Below, one piece after another: positions 1 through 5,634 of a DNA stretch of 7,322 bases (the stretch's first letter is position 1; the number at the start of each line of letters is the position of its first letter). A program made the position numbers and the translations under genes. Source of the stretch: Methanomassiliicoccaceae archaeon (GTDB lineage: Archaea > Thermoplasmatota > Thermoplasmata > Methanomassiliicoccales > Methanomethylophilaceae); assembly GCA_009778265.1 (NCBI GenBank), contig WRKA01000143.1, positions 1 through 7,322 on the forward strand, given 5' to 3'. The notes beneath the pieces are model-generated. The model searched no databases, was not told the origin of the DNA, and saw nothing but the letters and a program-made list of their open reading frames with translations.

Positions 1-1
1 G

Positions 2-199
2 TCCGTACCCTCTCCCAAGGCCGAACCGTTCAAACTGTGGCTGGCCGAGGTCGGTAACGACAGACCGAACGAAATAGCGGACCCGGAAAGGGCGATATTG
101 CGCGGCGCCGACTTCTATCGGAAAAAAGGTCATCCGGAAGGCTGGATGAACCAGCGTCCTCAAAGTATAGAGATGCGCAAGGAACTGACGGACGAATGA
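2..199 (+). pseudogene. 3' end of a BRO-N/DinD-type protein gene, apparently truncated
   Basis: The reading frame enters from the left edge and encodes 65 residues ending in RKELTDE followed by TGA. The segment PSPKAEPFKLWLAEVG, then ADPERAILRGADFYRKKG and the closing ELTDE, matches the part that follows the BRO-N domain in DinD-like (DNA damage-inducible protein D) and phage antirepressor-like proteins. From memory of the family, relatives continue with a Trp after LTDE and then run for roughly another hundred residues. Here TGA occupies the Trp position, a second in-frame stop (TAA) follows two codons later, and the next gene starts within 90 bases, so the usual C-terminal part is absent. 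A broken gene is most likely; a naturally short but functional variant is possible, because the N-terminal BRO-N domain lies outside the window and cannot be judged. Family assignment is fairly sure, pseudogene status less so. Confidence 0.6.
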
Positions 200-206
200 T
201 CCTAAC

Positions 207-240
207 GCCTCCGGCGCGAGAGTGCTCCCGTCCCGGAGGC
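207..240. other. Intergenic inverted repeat (hairpin, 8-bp stem)
   Basis: GCCTCCGG (207-214) and CCGGAGGC (233-240) are perfect reverse complements separated by 18 bases. Inside the loop, GAG (218-220) and CTC (225-227) could pair further. It lies just after the stop of the truncated DinD-like gene and before the TATA-like box of the next gene. It could end upstream transcription or be a scar of rearrangement. No T-run follows directly, so a classical terminator is not supported. Confidence 0.45.
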
Positions 241-249
241 AACAAACAA

Positions 250-256
250 TTTATTT
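250..256 (+). promoter_or_regulatory. Putative archaeal TATA box for the 285-1281 gene pair
   Basis: The AT-rich word TTTATTT stands out in GC-richer surroundings and is preceded by an A-rich stretch (241-249). Its centre lies about 32 bases before the ATG at 285. Archaeal transcription normally starts about 25 bases after the TATA box, so the transcript would have only a few leader bases. No Shine-Dalgarno motif is seen before 285, which fits a leaderless or nearly leaderless mRNA. This is based on spacing and composition only. Confidence 0.4.
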
Positions 257-284
257 CGTCGTTGCACTTCAAGATACGAAGAAC

Positions 285-770
285 ATGTTGGGAAAGAAGA
301 AAAGAGAGAAGGCACCGGACGGCAGTAACAAGATCGCCGTGCTGTTCGTTGACGAAATGAATGACCTTCAGTCGCAGATAGCGGAACATTTCCTGACGGA
401 GTTCTATTCCGATATGTACGAGATAAGGAGCGCCGGACCCAAGAACGATTGCGTGGATTGCGAATTGGTCGCCGTAATGTATCAGAACGGTCACGACATC
501 AGAAGGTCAACGTCGAAGGACTTCGCCGCAAAGAATATGATAACGTACGATTACATTGTGTTCCTGCAGAAAGAGACATACGACCGTATACGTAACGTGA
601 TACCGTTCAAAGGGAAGCACATCCTCAAAGATTTCGGGAGCAGGGCGGATTTCAAGGCAACGGATGATAAAGAACTGGCGGAATGTTATACATCGCTGAC
701 GGAAACGGTAAAAGAATGGGTAAAAGAGACGTTCTCATCACCGGAGAATTTAGAGAAGATCGTGATATGA
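285..770 (+). CDS. Low-molecular-weight phosphatase/arsenate reductase-fold protein lacking catalytic residues
   Basis: This 161-residue protein resembles the low-molecular-weight protein tyrosine phosphatase/ArsC family. Residues 17-35 (KIAVLFV, then D-E-M-N-D-L-Q-S-Q, then IAEHF) align by eye with the family's opening strand and P-loop, and RSAGP at 48-52 matches its ESAGT-like segment. Family enzymes carry CxxNxxRS in that loop. Here the nucleophilic Cys is Asp23 and the phosphate-binding Arg is Gln29, while Asn26 and Ser30 are kept. The usual C-terminal Asp-Pro general-acid pair is not evident near 113-130. The protein therefore probably cannot form the cysteinyl-phosphate or arsenate intermediate and may be a binding or regulatory protein; that is inference. 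A GTG at 222 would add 21 residues without family similarity, so ATG 285, downstream of a TATA-like box, is preferred. The gene ends one base before tsr3, indicating co-transcription. Confidence 0.65.
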   Translation: MLGKKKREKAPDGSNKIAVLFVDEMNDLQSQIAEHFLTEFYSDMYEIRSAGPKNDCVDCELVAVMYQNGHDIRRSTSKDFAAKNMITYDYIVFLQKETYDRIRNVIPFKGKHILKDFGSRADFKATDDKELAECYTSLTETVKEWVKETFSSPENLEKIVI

Positions 771-771
771 G

Positions 772-1281
772 ATGATCAGAGTGCTGGTCTACGACAAAGA
801 ACAGTGCGATCCTAAGAAATGTACCGCCAAACGTATGATAAAGTTCGGTCTCGCCAAGAACACAGAGATAAAGAATATTCCGAAAGGTTCCGTGATATTG
901 TCGCCGTTCGCGGAAAAGGCGTTATCGCCGGCGGACCGGGCAGATGCGGAAAGAGGACTCGTCGTCATGGACCTGACATGGACGAACATAGACGATTTTC
1001 CAAAACTAAAAGGGATGAACGAAAGGGCGCTCCCTTTTCTTATTGCTTCGAATCCCGTGAACTGGGGAAGGCCGATGGAACTGAACAGCGCGGAAGCGGT
1101 GCTTGCGTCGCTGATAATCCTTGGGGATGACGAGCAGGCCGATACGTTCATAAAAAAATTCAGCTGGGGTCCCGAATTCATAAGGATCAACGGAGAGATG
1201 CTTTCCGAATACGCGAAAGCGAAGGACAGTGCCGATATCATCGGGATACAGAACGAATACCTGGAAGCGATAAGAAAATAA
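772..1281 (+). CDS. tsr3: Tsr3, 16S/18S rRNA aminocarboxypropyltransferase (DUF367)
   Basis: This 169-residue protein matches the Tsr3 family along its whole length. Tsr3 transfers the 3-amino-3-carboxypropyl group of S-adenosylmethionine to a hypermodified uridine in helix 31 of the small-subunit rRNA, a late step of ribosome maturation in the cytoplasm. Visible family blocks are CDPKKCTAKR (12-21), GLVVMDLTW (62-70), RALPFLIASNPVNWGRP (85-101), NSAEAVLASLIILG (105-118) and KKFSWGPEFIRIN (128-140). The length is usual for the archaeal form, which lacks the eukaryotic C-terminal extension. The ATG follows the upstream stop after one base, and GTGAT at 763-767 could serve as a weak Shine-Dalgarno site. 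It is probably co-transcribed with the ArsC-fold gene before it. Family identity is secure; the exact modified base in this organism is inferred. Confidence 0.95.
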   Translation: MIRVLVYDKEQCDPKKCTAKRMIKFGLAKNTEIKNIPKGSVILSPFAEKALSPADRADAERGLVVMDLTWTNIDDFPKLKGMNERALPFLIASNPVNWGRPMELNSAEAVLASLIILGDDEQADTFIKKFSWGPEFIRINGEMLSEYAKAKDSADIIGIQNEYLEAIRK

Positions 1282-1303
1282 TGCGCGGCCGGGAACGTTA
1301 CCC

Positions 1304-1310
1304 TTTTATT
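1304..1310 (+). promoter_or_regulatory. Putative TATA box before the small winged-helix gene
   Basis: TTTTATT lies in the short gap after tsr3. From it, transcription would start near 1330-1335, close to the in-frame ATG at 1333 rather than the ATGs at 1312 and 1318. If this box is used, the protein starts at 1333 on a leaderless transcript. If the gene is instead read through from tsr3, the upstream ATGs are available. Composition and position are the only evidence. Confidence 0.3.
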
Positions 1311-1311
1311 G

Positions 1312-1575
1312 ATGCTGATGTTAGACGGGTCGATGCTCGGCGATATCATGCAGATCGTTTGGATGGTGTTCGGTAACGATCACTTGACCACAAAAGAGAT
1401 AGAAGGACGTCTCGAAGAGATGTTCAATTACCGCTGTCCCGACGATTTCGCAAAGACCCTGACAAAAATGAAACAGGGCGGGTTCGTAAAAGGCGAGGTA
1501 TCCATCGAGCGCGGCGGATGGGTATGGTGGGTGGACGACGAATGCAGATCGTCCGACCTTTCCAAATTAATGTAA
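1312..1575 (+). CDS. Small winged-helix-like protein of unknown function
   Basis: The frame encodes 87 residues from ATG 1312 and 80 from ATG 1333. I do not recognise a named family. The segment DHLTTKEIEGRLEEMF, followed by FAKTLTKMKQGGFVKGEV and a GGWVWWVDDE turn, reads as helix, helix, recognition-helix-like stretch, then a Gly/Trp-rich beta wing, the usual order of a winged helix-turn-helix. It has few Cys, no signal peptide and no convincing membrane segment, so a cytoplasmic nucleic-acid-binding or protein-binding role is plausible but unproven. It lies between tsr3 and mcm on the same strand, with gaps of 30 and 43 bases. Codon use resembles the neighbours (ATA, AGA, GGC), which supports a real gene. 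The start is uncertain: a TTG at 1309 and ATGs at 1312, 1318 and 1333 are all in frame. Confidence 0.65.
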   Translation: MLMLDGSMLGDIMQIVWMVFGNDHLTTKEIEGRLEEMFNYRCPDDFAKTLTKMKQGGFVKGEVSIERGGWVWWVDDECRSSDLSKLM

Positions 1576-1585
1576 GCGCAGTTAC

Positions 1586-1591
1586 ATATAT
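1586..1591 (+). promoter_or_regulatory. Putative TATA box of the mcm-DUF424-nmd3 unit
   Basis: ATATAT within TACATATATC (1583-1592) is the best TATA match in the 43-base gap before mcm. Its centre is about 30 bases before the ATG at 1619, so the transcript would have a leader of only a few bases. The G-rich GGGGGCG just before the ATG is not a good Shine-Dalgarno match, which also fits a short-leader transcript. Confidence 0.5.
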
Positions 1592-1618
1592 CTTCCAAGC
1601 CTGTATAACGGGGGCGAA

Positions 1619-4204
1619 ATGAACTTCAAGGACGAGGAGGTGCTCGCAGGGTGGGAGGACATCCTTGCGAGGAAATATCAGCTTAAGATAACAGAATTAG
1701 CGGACGGTTACCCCGATAAAAGAAGTATATACGTATCATACGGGGACATAGACGAATACGATCCGGACATGGCGATGTTCATAACCGACCGTCCGGACAA
1801 GTGTCTGTCGCTCGGAAGAAAAGCGATAAAGAATCTCATGCCCCCCGCATGGGACCAGACCGGTAACATAAATCTCAGGATAACCGGGCTACCCAGAGAT
1901 GCACGGGTCGACATCAGGAATCTGAGATCGAAACATTTAGGGAAGCTCGTGGCGATAGAGGGACTGGTAAGAAAGGCGACCACCGTAAGGCCGAAGATGA
2001 CCAAAGCATTGTTCAGATGCGCGAGATGCGGCGCGGAGCAATGGGTGAATCAGTCCGGCATGTTCATTCGGGAGCCGATTGCGTGCACGAGCGTGGACGG
2101 AGGATGCAACAAAACGGCGGCGCAGTTCGTGCTTATAAACGAGAGATGTACACACATAGACACACAGAAGATAGAGATCCAGGAGTCCCCGGAAGGCCTC
2201 AGGGGAGGGGCGCAGCCCGAACGTATATCGGGATATCTGGAGGACGATATCACCGGCGCCACATTCCCCGGGAACCGGGTGATACTCAACGGCATCATAC
2301 GTCCGGTACAGAAAGGAGAGAGGGACAAATCGTCAATTTTCGAAACGTTCATCGAAGTGCATTCTATGGACGTAGAGCAGCACGAGTACGACGAGATCCC
2401 GATAACGGAGGAGGACGAACAGGAGATCCTGAAGATGTCCCGCGATCCCGAATTCCTTGAAAAGACGGTACGTTCCATAGCGCCGACGATATACGGTCAC
2501 GAGATGATCAAGGAAGCGATCGCGTTACAGCTTTTCGGCGGAACGCCGAAAAAACTGGACGACAAGACGGTCCTGAGAGGAGATATACACATTCTTCTCG
2601 TAGGTGACCCCGGAGTAGCGAAAAGTCAGCTGCTCCGATACATGAGCGATCTCGCCCCCAGAGGGATATTCGCATCCGGAAGATCCGCATCCGCCGCCGG
2701 TCTGTGTGTACATGGCGATACGATGATAAGAACTGGGACCGGGAACGTCACGATAAAAGAATTCGTCGAATCCAGGATGGACGATCCGGAAGATTACAAA
2801 GAGGGGATACAAAGGCAGGCGGTCTCCGGCGATATGGTGATGTCGGTCACCGAAACGGGATTCCCCGCGGGGCTTCCTGTGTCGTATATCTGGAGGATAA
2901 AAACCCCTTCGTTTCTTGTGGAAACCGTCACAGAAAAAGGAAACCGTCTCATATTAACACCGGAAACGAAGATAATGGCCCGCAACGGGATGGTATTCGA
3001 TTGGGTCGAGGCCTCGGAGCTGAGAACGGGAATGATGGTGATGGCGGCCGGCGAGGACAAGATGATGATGCACACGCCGGAGATAAAAGAGGTAAGGAAG
3101 ATAACGGAGGACCTGCCGGAATATGTTTATGACCTTACGGTAGAACCGTCGCACTCGTTCCTCGGGAACGGGTTCGTGATCCATAACACCGCAGCAGCGG
3201 TGAAGGACGATTTCGGCGAGGGGAGATGGACCCTGGAGGCCGGAGCGCTGGTGCTTGCAGATAAAGGGTTGGCATGCATCGACGAATTGGATAAGATGGG
3301 CGAACAGGACAAATCGGCGCTGCACGAAGCGATGGAATCCCAGAAGATATCGATCGCGAAAGCGGGAATAACGGCGACACTGCAATGCAGATGTTCAATG
3401 TTAGCGGCGGCAAATCCGAAAAGAGGAAGGTTCGAGACCGGCGAGATAGTGCCGCAGATAGACCTGCTGCCCACGCTGATGTCGCGTTTTGATATGATAT
3501 TCGTGATAAGGGACATACCTAAAAAAGAAGATGACAGAAGGGTGGCGGAGCACATACTCAAAGCGCACCGCAGAGGGCAGGTCCTGAAAGGAAATATTTC
3601 GGATGAAAGGAAGGGGCGCGGCGAAAAGATACTGGAGGACACGGAATCCATAAAGCCGGTCTATGAACCCGATATACTGAGAAAATACGTCGCATATTCA
3701 AAACGCATCGTTCCCGTGATATCCGATGATGCGTTCAATGCGATCGAGGATAATTATCTGAAGATAAGAGGCACCGGAGGAGGGGAGAGCAGGACCGTTC
3801 CCATAACGGCAAGGCAACTGGAAGCGTACATCCGTTTATCCGAAGCGTCCGCAAGGGCAAGGTTAAGCGATACCGTTACCAAAGAGGATGCGGAACGTTC
3901 GATCAAGATAATTCATTACTATCTGGATAAAACGATAGGCACCGACGCAGGCGGAGGAAAGACGGTATGGGACATTGATAAAGTGGCGACGGGCGTGTCG
4001 GCGACGGTAAGGGACGAGATGCACATTGTGATGGAAGCGATAAGGGAATACGAGAACGAGAGGGGAATGGGCATAACCAAAGGAGAACTTATCGGAAAGC
4101 TTGCCGGACAGGTGAACGAGATCGAGATAACGGTCATACTGGATAAATTGCAGTCGAAAGGCGAACTGTACTGTCCGTCCATCGATGTATATAAGGTGGG
4201 CTGA
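1619..4204 (+). CDS. mcm: MCM replicative DNA helicase, interrupted by a mini-intein
   Basis: The product is 861 residues as translated and 700 after intein removal, the usual archaeal MCM size. MCM forms a ring-shaped hexamer that unwinds DNA at the fork using ATP. In order: an N-terminal DNA-binding domain with a zinc site (C134, C137, C156, C163); the AAA+ core with Walker A GDPGVAKS (329-336); the intein (363-523) directly after SAAGL; then GEGRWTLEAGALVLAD (533-548) in the pre-Walker B hairpin region; Walker B LACIDE (551-556); sensor 1 Asn599 in LAAANP; arginine finger R623 in SRFD; and a C-terminal winged-helix domain from about residue 798. All core catalytic residues are present, so the spliced protein should be active. 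The intein splits Walker A from Walker B, so the unspliced precursor is unlikely to be an active helicase (inference). The DUF424 gene starts 2 bases after the stop, pointing to one operon. Confidence 0.97.
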   Translation: MNFKDEEVLAGWEDILARKYQLKITELADGYPDKRSIYVSYGDIDEYDPDMAMFITDRPDKCLSLGRKAIKNLMPPAWDQTGNINLRITGLPRDARVDIRNLRSKHLGKLVAIEGLVRKATTVRPKMTKALFRCARCGAEQWVNQSGMFIREPIACTSVDGGCNKTAAQFVLINERCTHIDTQKIEIQESPEGLRGGAQPERISGYLEDDITGATFPGNRVILNGIIRPVQKGERDKSSIFETFIEVHSMDVEQHEYDEIPITEEDEQEILKMSRDPEFLEKTVRSIAPTIYGHEMIKEAIALQLFGGTPKKLDDKTVLRGDIHILLVGDPGVAKSQLLRYMSDLAPRGIFASGRSASAAGLCVHGDTMIRTGTGNVTIKEFVESRMDDPEDYKEGIQRQAVSGDMVMSVTETGFPAGLPVSYIWRIKTPSFLVETVTEKGNRLILTPETKIMARNGMVFDWVEASELRTGMMVMAAGEDKMMMHTPEIKEVRKITEDLPEYVYDLTVEPSHSFLGNGFVIHNTAAAVKDDFGEGRWTLEAGALVLADKGLACIDELDKMGEQDKSALHEAMESQKISIAKAGITATLQCRCSMLAAANPKRGRFETGEIVPQIDLLPTLMSRFDMIFVIRDIPKKEDDRRVAEHILKAHRRGQVLKGNISDERKGRGEKILEDTESIKPVYEPDILRKYVAYSKRIVPVISDDAFNAIEDNYLKIRGTGGGESRTVPITARQLEAYIRLSEASARARLSDTVTKEDAERSIKIIHYYLDKTIGTDAGGGKTVWDIDKVATGVSATVRDEMHIVMEAIREYENERGMGITKGELIGKLAGQVNEIEITVILDKLQSKGELYCPSIDVYKVG
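2705..3187 (+). other. In-frame mini-intein in MCM (161 residues, no homing endonuclease)
   Basis: MCM homology breaks after SAAGL (ending at residue 362) and resumes at TAAAVKDDFGEG from Thr524. The insert starts with Cys363 in CVHGDTMIRTG (block A) and ends with GNGFVIHN (block G, His522-Asn523), with Thr as the first C-extein residue. Block F is readable as VYDLTVEPSHSFL (503-515). Only 161 residues lie between the junctions and no LAGLIDADG-type endonuclease domain is seen, so this is a mini-intein that cannot home by itself. Block B normally reads TxxH; here it is T447-P-E-T450, so the His that helps activate the first splice junction is Thr. Splicing should excise it and join Leu362 to Thr524. 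Codon use matches the host gene, suggesting long residence. Confidence 0.95.
4194..4198 (+). promoter_or_regulatory. Shine-Dalgarno site for the DUF424 gene
   Basis: AGGTG lies 8 bases before the ATG at 4207, inside the last codons of mcm. It can pair with the archaeal 16S rRNA 3' end (anti-SD core CACCUCC). This supports the 4207 start and translation as an internal gene of a polycistronic message, unlike the first genes of units here, which lack such a site. Confidence 0.5.
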
Positions 4205-4206
4205 CC

Positions 4207-4500
4207 ATGATATCCGTAAGGATACACACAAGGGACGGGGAACGGCTGCTTGCGGCGTGCGACGCGGAACTTTTGGGAAGGACGTTCAAAGAAGGCGAAA
4301 TACGTCTGAAGGTCTCGGAAATATTCTACGGCGGCGAGACGGTATCCGAGGAAGCGTTCCGCGAGCGGATGAAAAGCGTTACGATAATGAACCTCGCCGG
4401 TCCGCGTACCGTGACGATGGCGGAAGAGGAAGGTTATGTCTCAGCGGATGCGGTCATCGTCATCGAAGGAATAAAACACGCGCAAGCGGTGGTGCTGTGA
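4207..4500 (+). CDS. DUF424 domain protein
   Basis: This 97-residue protein fits the archaeal DUF424 family, whose biochemical role is not established as far as I know. Family-like blocks are a beta-rich start (ISVRIHTRDGERLLAACD), ELLGRTFKEGEIRLKVSE (21-38), FYGGE (40-44), the MNLAG segment (61-65) and GIKHAQAVVL at the C terminus. It has one Cys (18) and no membrane segment, so it is probably a small soluble protein. It lies between mcm and nmd3 with a 2-base gap before it and no gap after it, so all three are almost certainly co-translated. The neighbourhood with Nmd3 hints at translation or ribosome assembly, but that is inference from position only. Confidence 0.88.
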   Translation: MISVRIHTRDGERLLAACDAELLGRTFKEGEIRLKVSEIFYGGETVSEEAFRERMKSVTIMNLAGPRTVTMAEEEGYVSADAVIVIEGIKHAQAVVL

Positions 4501-5523
4501 ATGTTCTGCGTCAGATGCGGAAAGGAGAGGGAAACATTCGACGGTCTGTGCATAGACTGTTTTCTCAACGGTAAGAGATTGATCTCATTGCCGGATCACA
4601 TAGACATGGAGAGATGCGCCAACTGCGAAGAGTTCCGGATAAGCGGGCAATGGGTCAAAAGGAATGCGGAGGATGCGATCGGGGATATCGCGCTGTCGCA
4701 GCTTTCGGCGATCGACGGACTCAGGATAATAAGCGCCGGAGCGTTCTCCGAAGAACAGGATGAACGTAATTTTTCTGTGAACGTGGATGCGGACGGAGAG
4801 CTTTGCGGACGTTTAGTGAAGGGGGAGGCGGAGACCGTCGTCAGAATAAAGAACGGGGTGTGCCAGAGGTGTTCCAGGCAGCTCGGCAATTATTATGAGG
4901 CAACGCTTCAGATAAGATCGGGAAAAAAAGAATTGGACGAAAAGATAAGGGACGGGACGGTACGTTACGTAAGAGAAAGGATAGAGAACATGAGTTCCGT
5001 GAACCGTCAGATATTTTTGACCAAAGTGGAAGAGGTGCCGGGCGGCGTGGATATGTTATTGTCATCGATATCGCTCGGAAAGGCGTTGGCAAAAGAATTA
5101 TCGGACGCTTACGGCGCCGAGACCAAAGAATCTTCGAAACTGATAGGAAAGAATGACGACGGCTCTGACATGTATAGGATGACGTATCTCGTGAGGATGC
5201 CGGAATATCATCTGAACGATGTGGTGATATTCGAAGATAAGGCATACAAACTGTCGTCGATAAGCAAGGACAGCGCAAAACTCACGGAGCTCGGAAGTTT
5301 CCGCGTAACGTCGATAAGAAGGTCGCAGATGTCAGGTCTCAAGGTGCACTCACACCACGAAGAACTGATGAGAGCGACCGTCGTCAGCAGATCGAAGAAC
5401 GAGATACAGATACTGCATCCGAGGAATTATTCCACCGTTGACGTGACGGTCCCGGAAGGTACGGAGATCGGCGACACCGTGAACGTTGCGGACGTGGACG
5501 ATGTTATATTCTATGTTCCGTGA
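4501..5523 (+). CDS. nmd3: Nmd3-like ribosome assembly protein
   Basis: This 340-residue protein matches archaeal Nmd3. In eukaryotes Nmd3 binds the late 60S subunit and serves as its nuclear export adaptor; the archaeal protein has no export role and presumably acts in 50S assembly or subunit joining. The N-terminal region has paired zinc-binding cysteines: C3/C6 with C17/C20, C39/C42, and C121/C124 in the segment that begins the conserved QLGNYYEATLQIR. The C-terminal region (about 285-340, ending in TVDVTVPEGTEIGDTVNVADVDDV) is beta-rich and resembles the eIF5A/OB-like end of the family. The ATG directly abuts the TGA of the DUF424 gene, and GGTGGTG (4488-4494) may be its ribosome binding site. 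It is the last gene of the mcm unit; the next gene is 111 bases away. Confidence 0.93.
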   Translation: MFCVRCGKERETFDGLCIDCFLNGKRLISLPDHIDMERCANCEEFRISGQWVKRNAEDAIGDIALSQLSAIDGLRIISAGAFSEEQDERNFSVNVDADGELCGRLVKGEAETVVRIKNGVCQRCSRQLGNYYEATLQIRSGKKELDEKIRDGTVRYVRERIENMSSVNRQIFLTKVEEVPGGVDMLLSSISLGKALAKELSDAYGAETKESSKLIGKNDDGSDMYRMTYLVRMPEYHLNDVVIFEDKAYKLSSISKDSAKLTELGSFRVTSIRRSQMSGLKVHSHHEELMRATVVSRSKNEIQILHPRNYSTVDVTVPEGTEIGDTVNVADVDDVIFYVP

Positions 5524-5560
5524 ATCTGATTTTCGCAGGAACAACGTCCTCTGACACCGC

Positions 5561-5566
5561 ATATAT
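5561..5566 (+). promoter_or_regulatory. Putative TATA box for the fumarase genes
   Basis: ATATAT (5561-5566) is the clearest TATA-like word in the 111-base gap between nmd3 and the fumarase alpha gene. Transcription would start near 5590, giving a leader of about 45 bases that includes the inverted repeat at 5597-5630. A second AT-rich word, GCATAAAC (5578-5585), would place the start inside the T-rich tract. Which one is used cannot be decided by reading. Confidence 0.4.
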
Positions 5567-5596
5567 CATTCGCACAGCATAAACTCCGGCCGCGGG

Positions 5597-5630
5597 ACCG
5601 CATTGTTTTTCTTTTGTATCCGCATGCGGT
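5597..5630. promoter_or_regulatory. Inverted repeat flanking a T-rich tract before fumarase alpha
   Basis: ACCGCAT (5597-5603) and ATGCGGT (5624-5630) are exact reverse complements 20 bases apart. Between them lies the pyrimidine tract TTTTTCTTTT (5606-5615), and the right arm ends 4 bases before the ATG at 5635. The T-rich tract may be the terminator of the nmd3 unit, because archaeal termination relies on T-rich stretches. The two arms could be a regulator-binding site or form a hairpin close to the start codon. No specific regulator can be named. Confidence 0.35.
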
Positions 5631-5634
5631 ATCT

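Noticed and set aside
197..205. Recoding or readthrough of the TGA in the DinD-like gene
   Set aside because: An in-frame TAA follows two codons later and no family sequence continues beyond it.
222..284. GTG at 222 as the start of the ArsC-fold protein
   Set aside because: It would lie within the hairpin and upstream of the TATA-like box, and adds 21 residues without family similarity.
789..1349. Long minus-strand frame (186 codons) opposite tsr3
   Set aside because: It is antisense to a clear Tsr3 gene, shows no recognisable domain, and its Ser/Ile/Phe-rich composition is what the complement of this codon use produces.
2017..2460. Plus-strand frame of 147 codons inside mcm
   Set aside because: It overlaps the conserved MCM N-terminal domain in another frame and is Arg-rich without any family pattern.
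3127..3651. Minus-strand frame of 174 codons opposite mcm
   Set aside because: Antisense to the Walker B to arginine finger region; a Ser-rich shadow with no domain.
5614..5634. TTG at 5614 as the fumarase alpha start
   Set aside because: It lies inside the T-rich tract and inverted repeat; ATG 5635 gives the usual N terminus.
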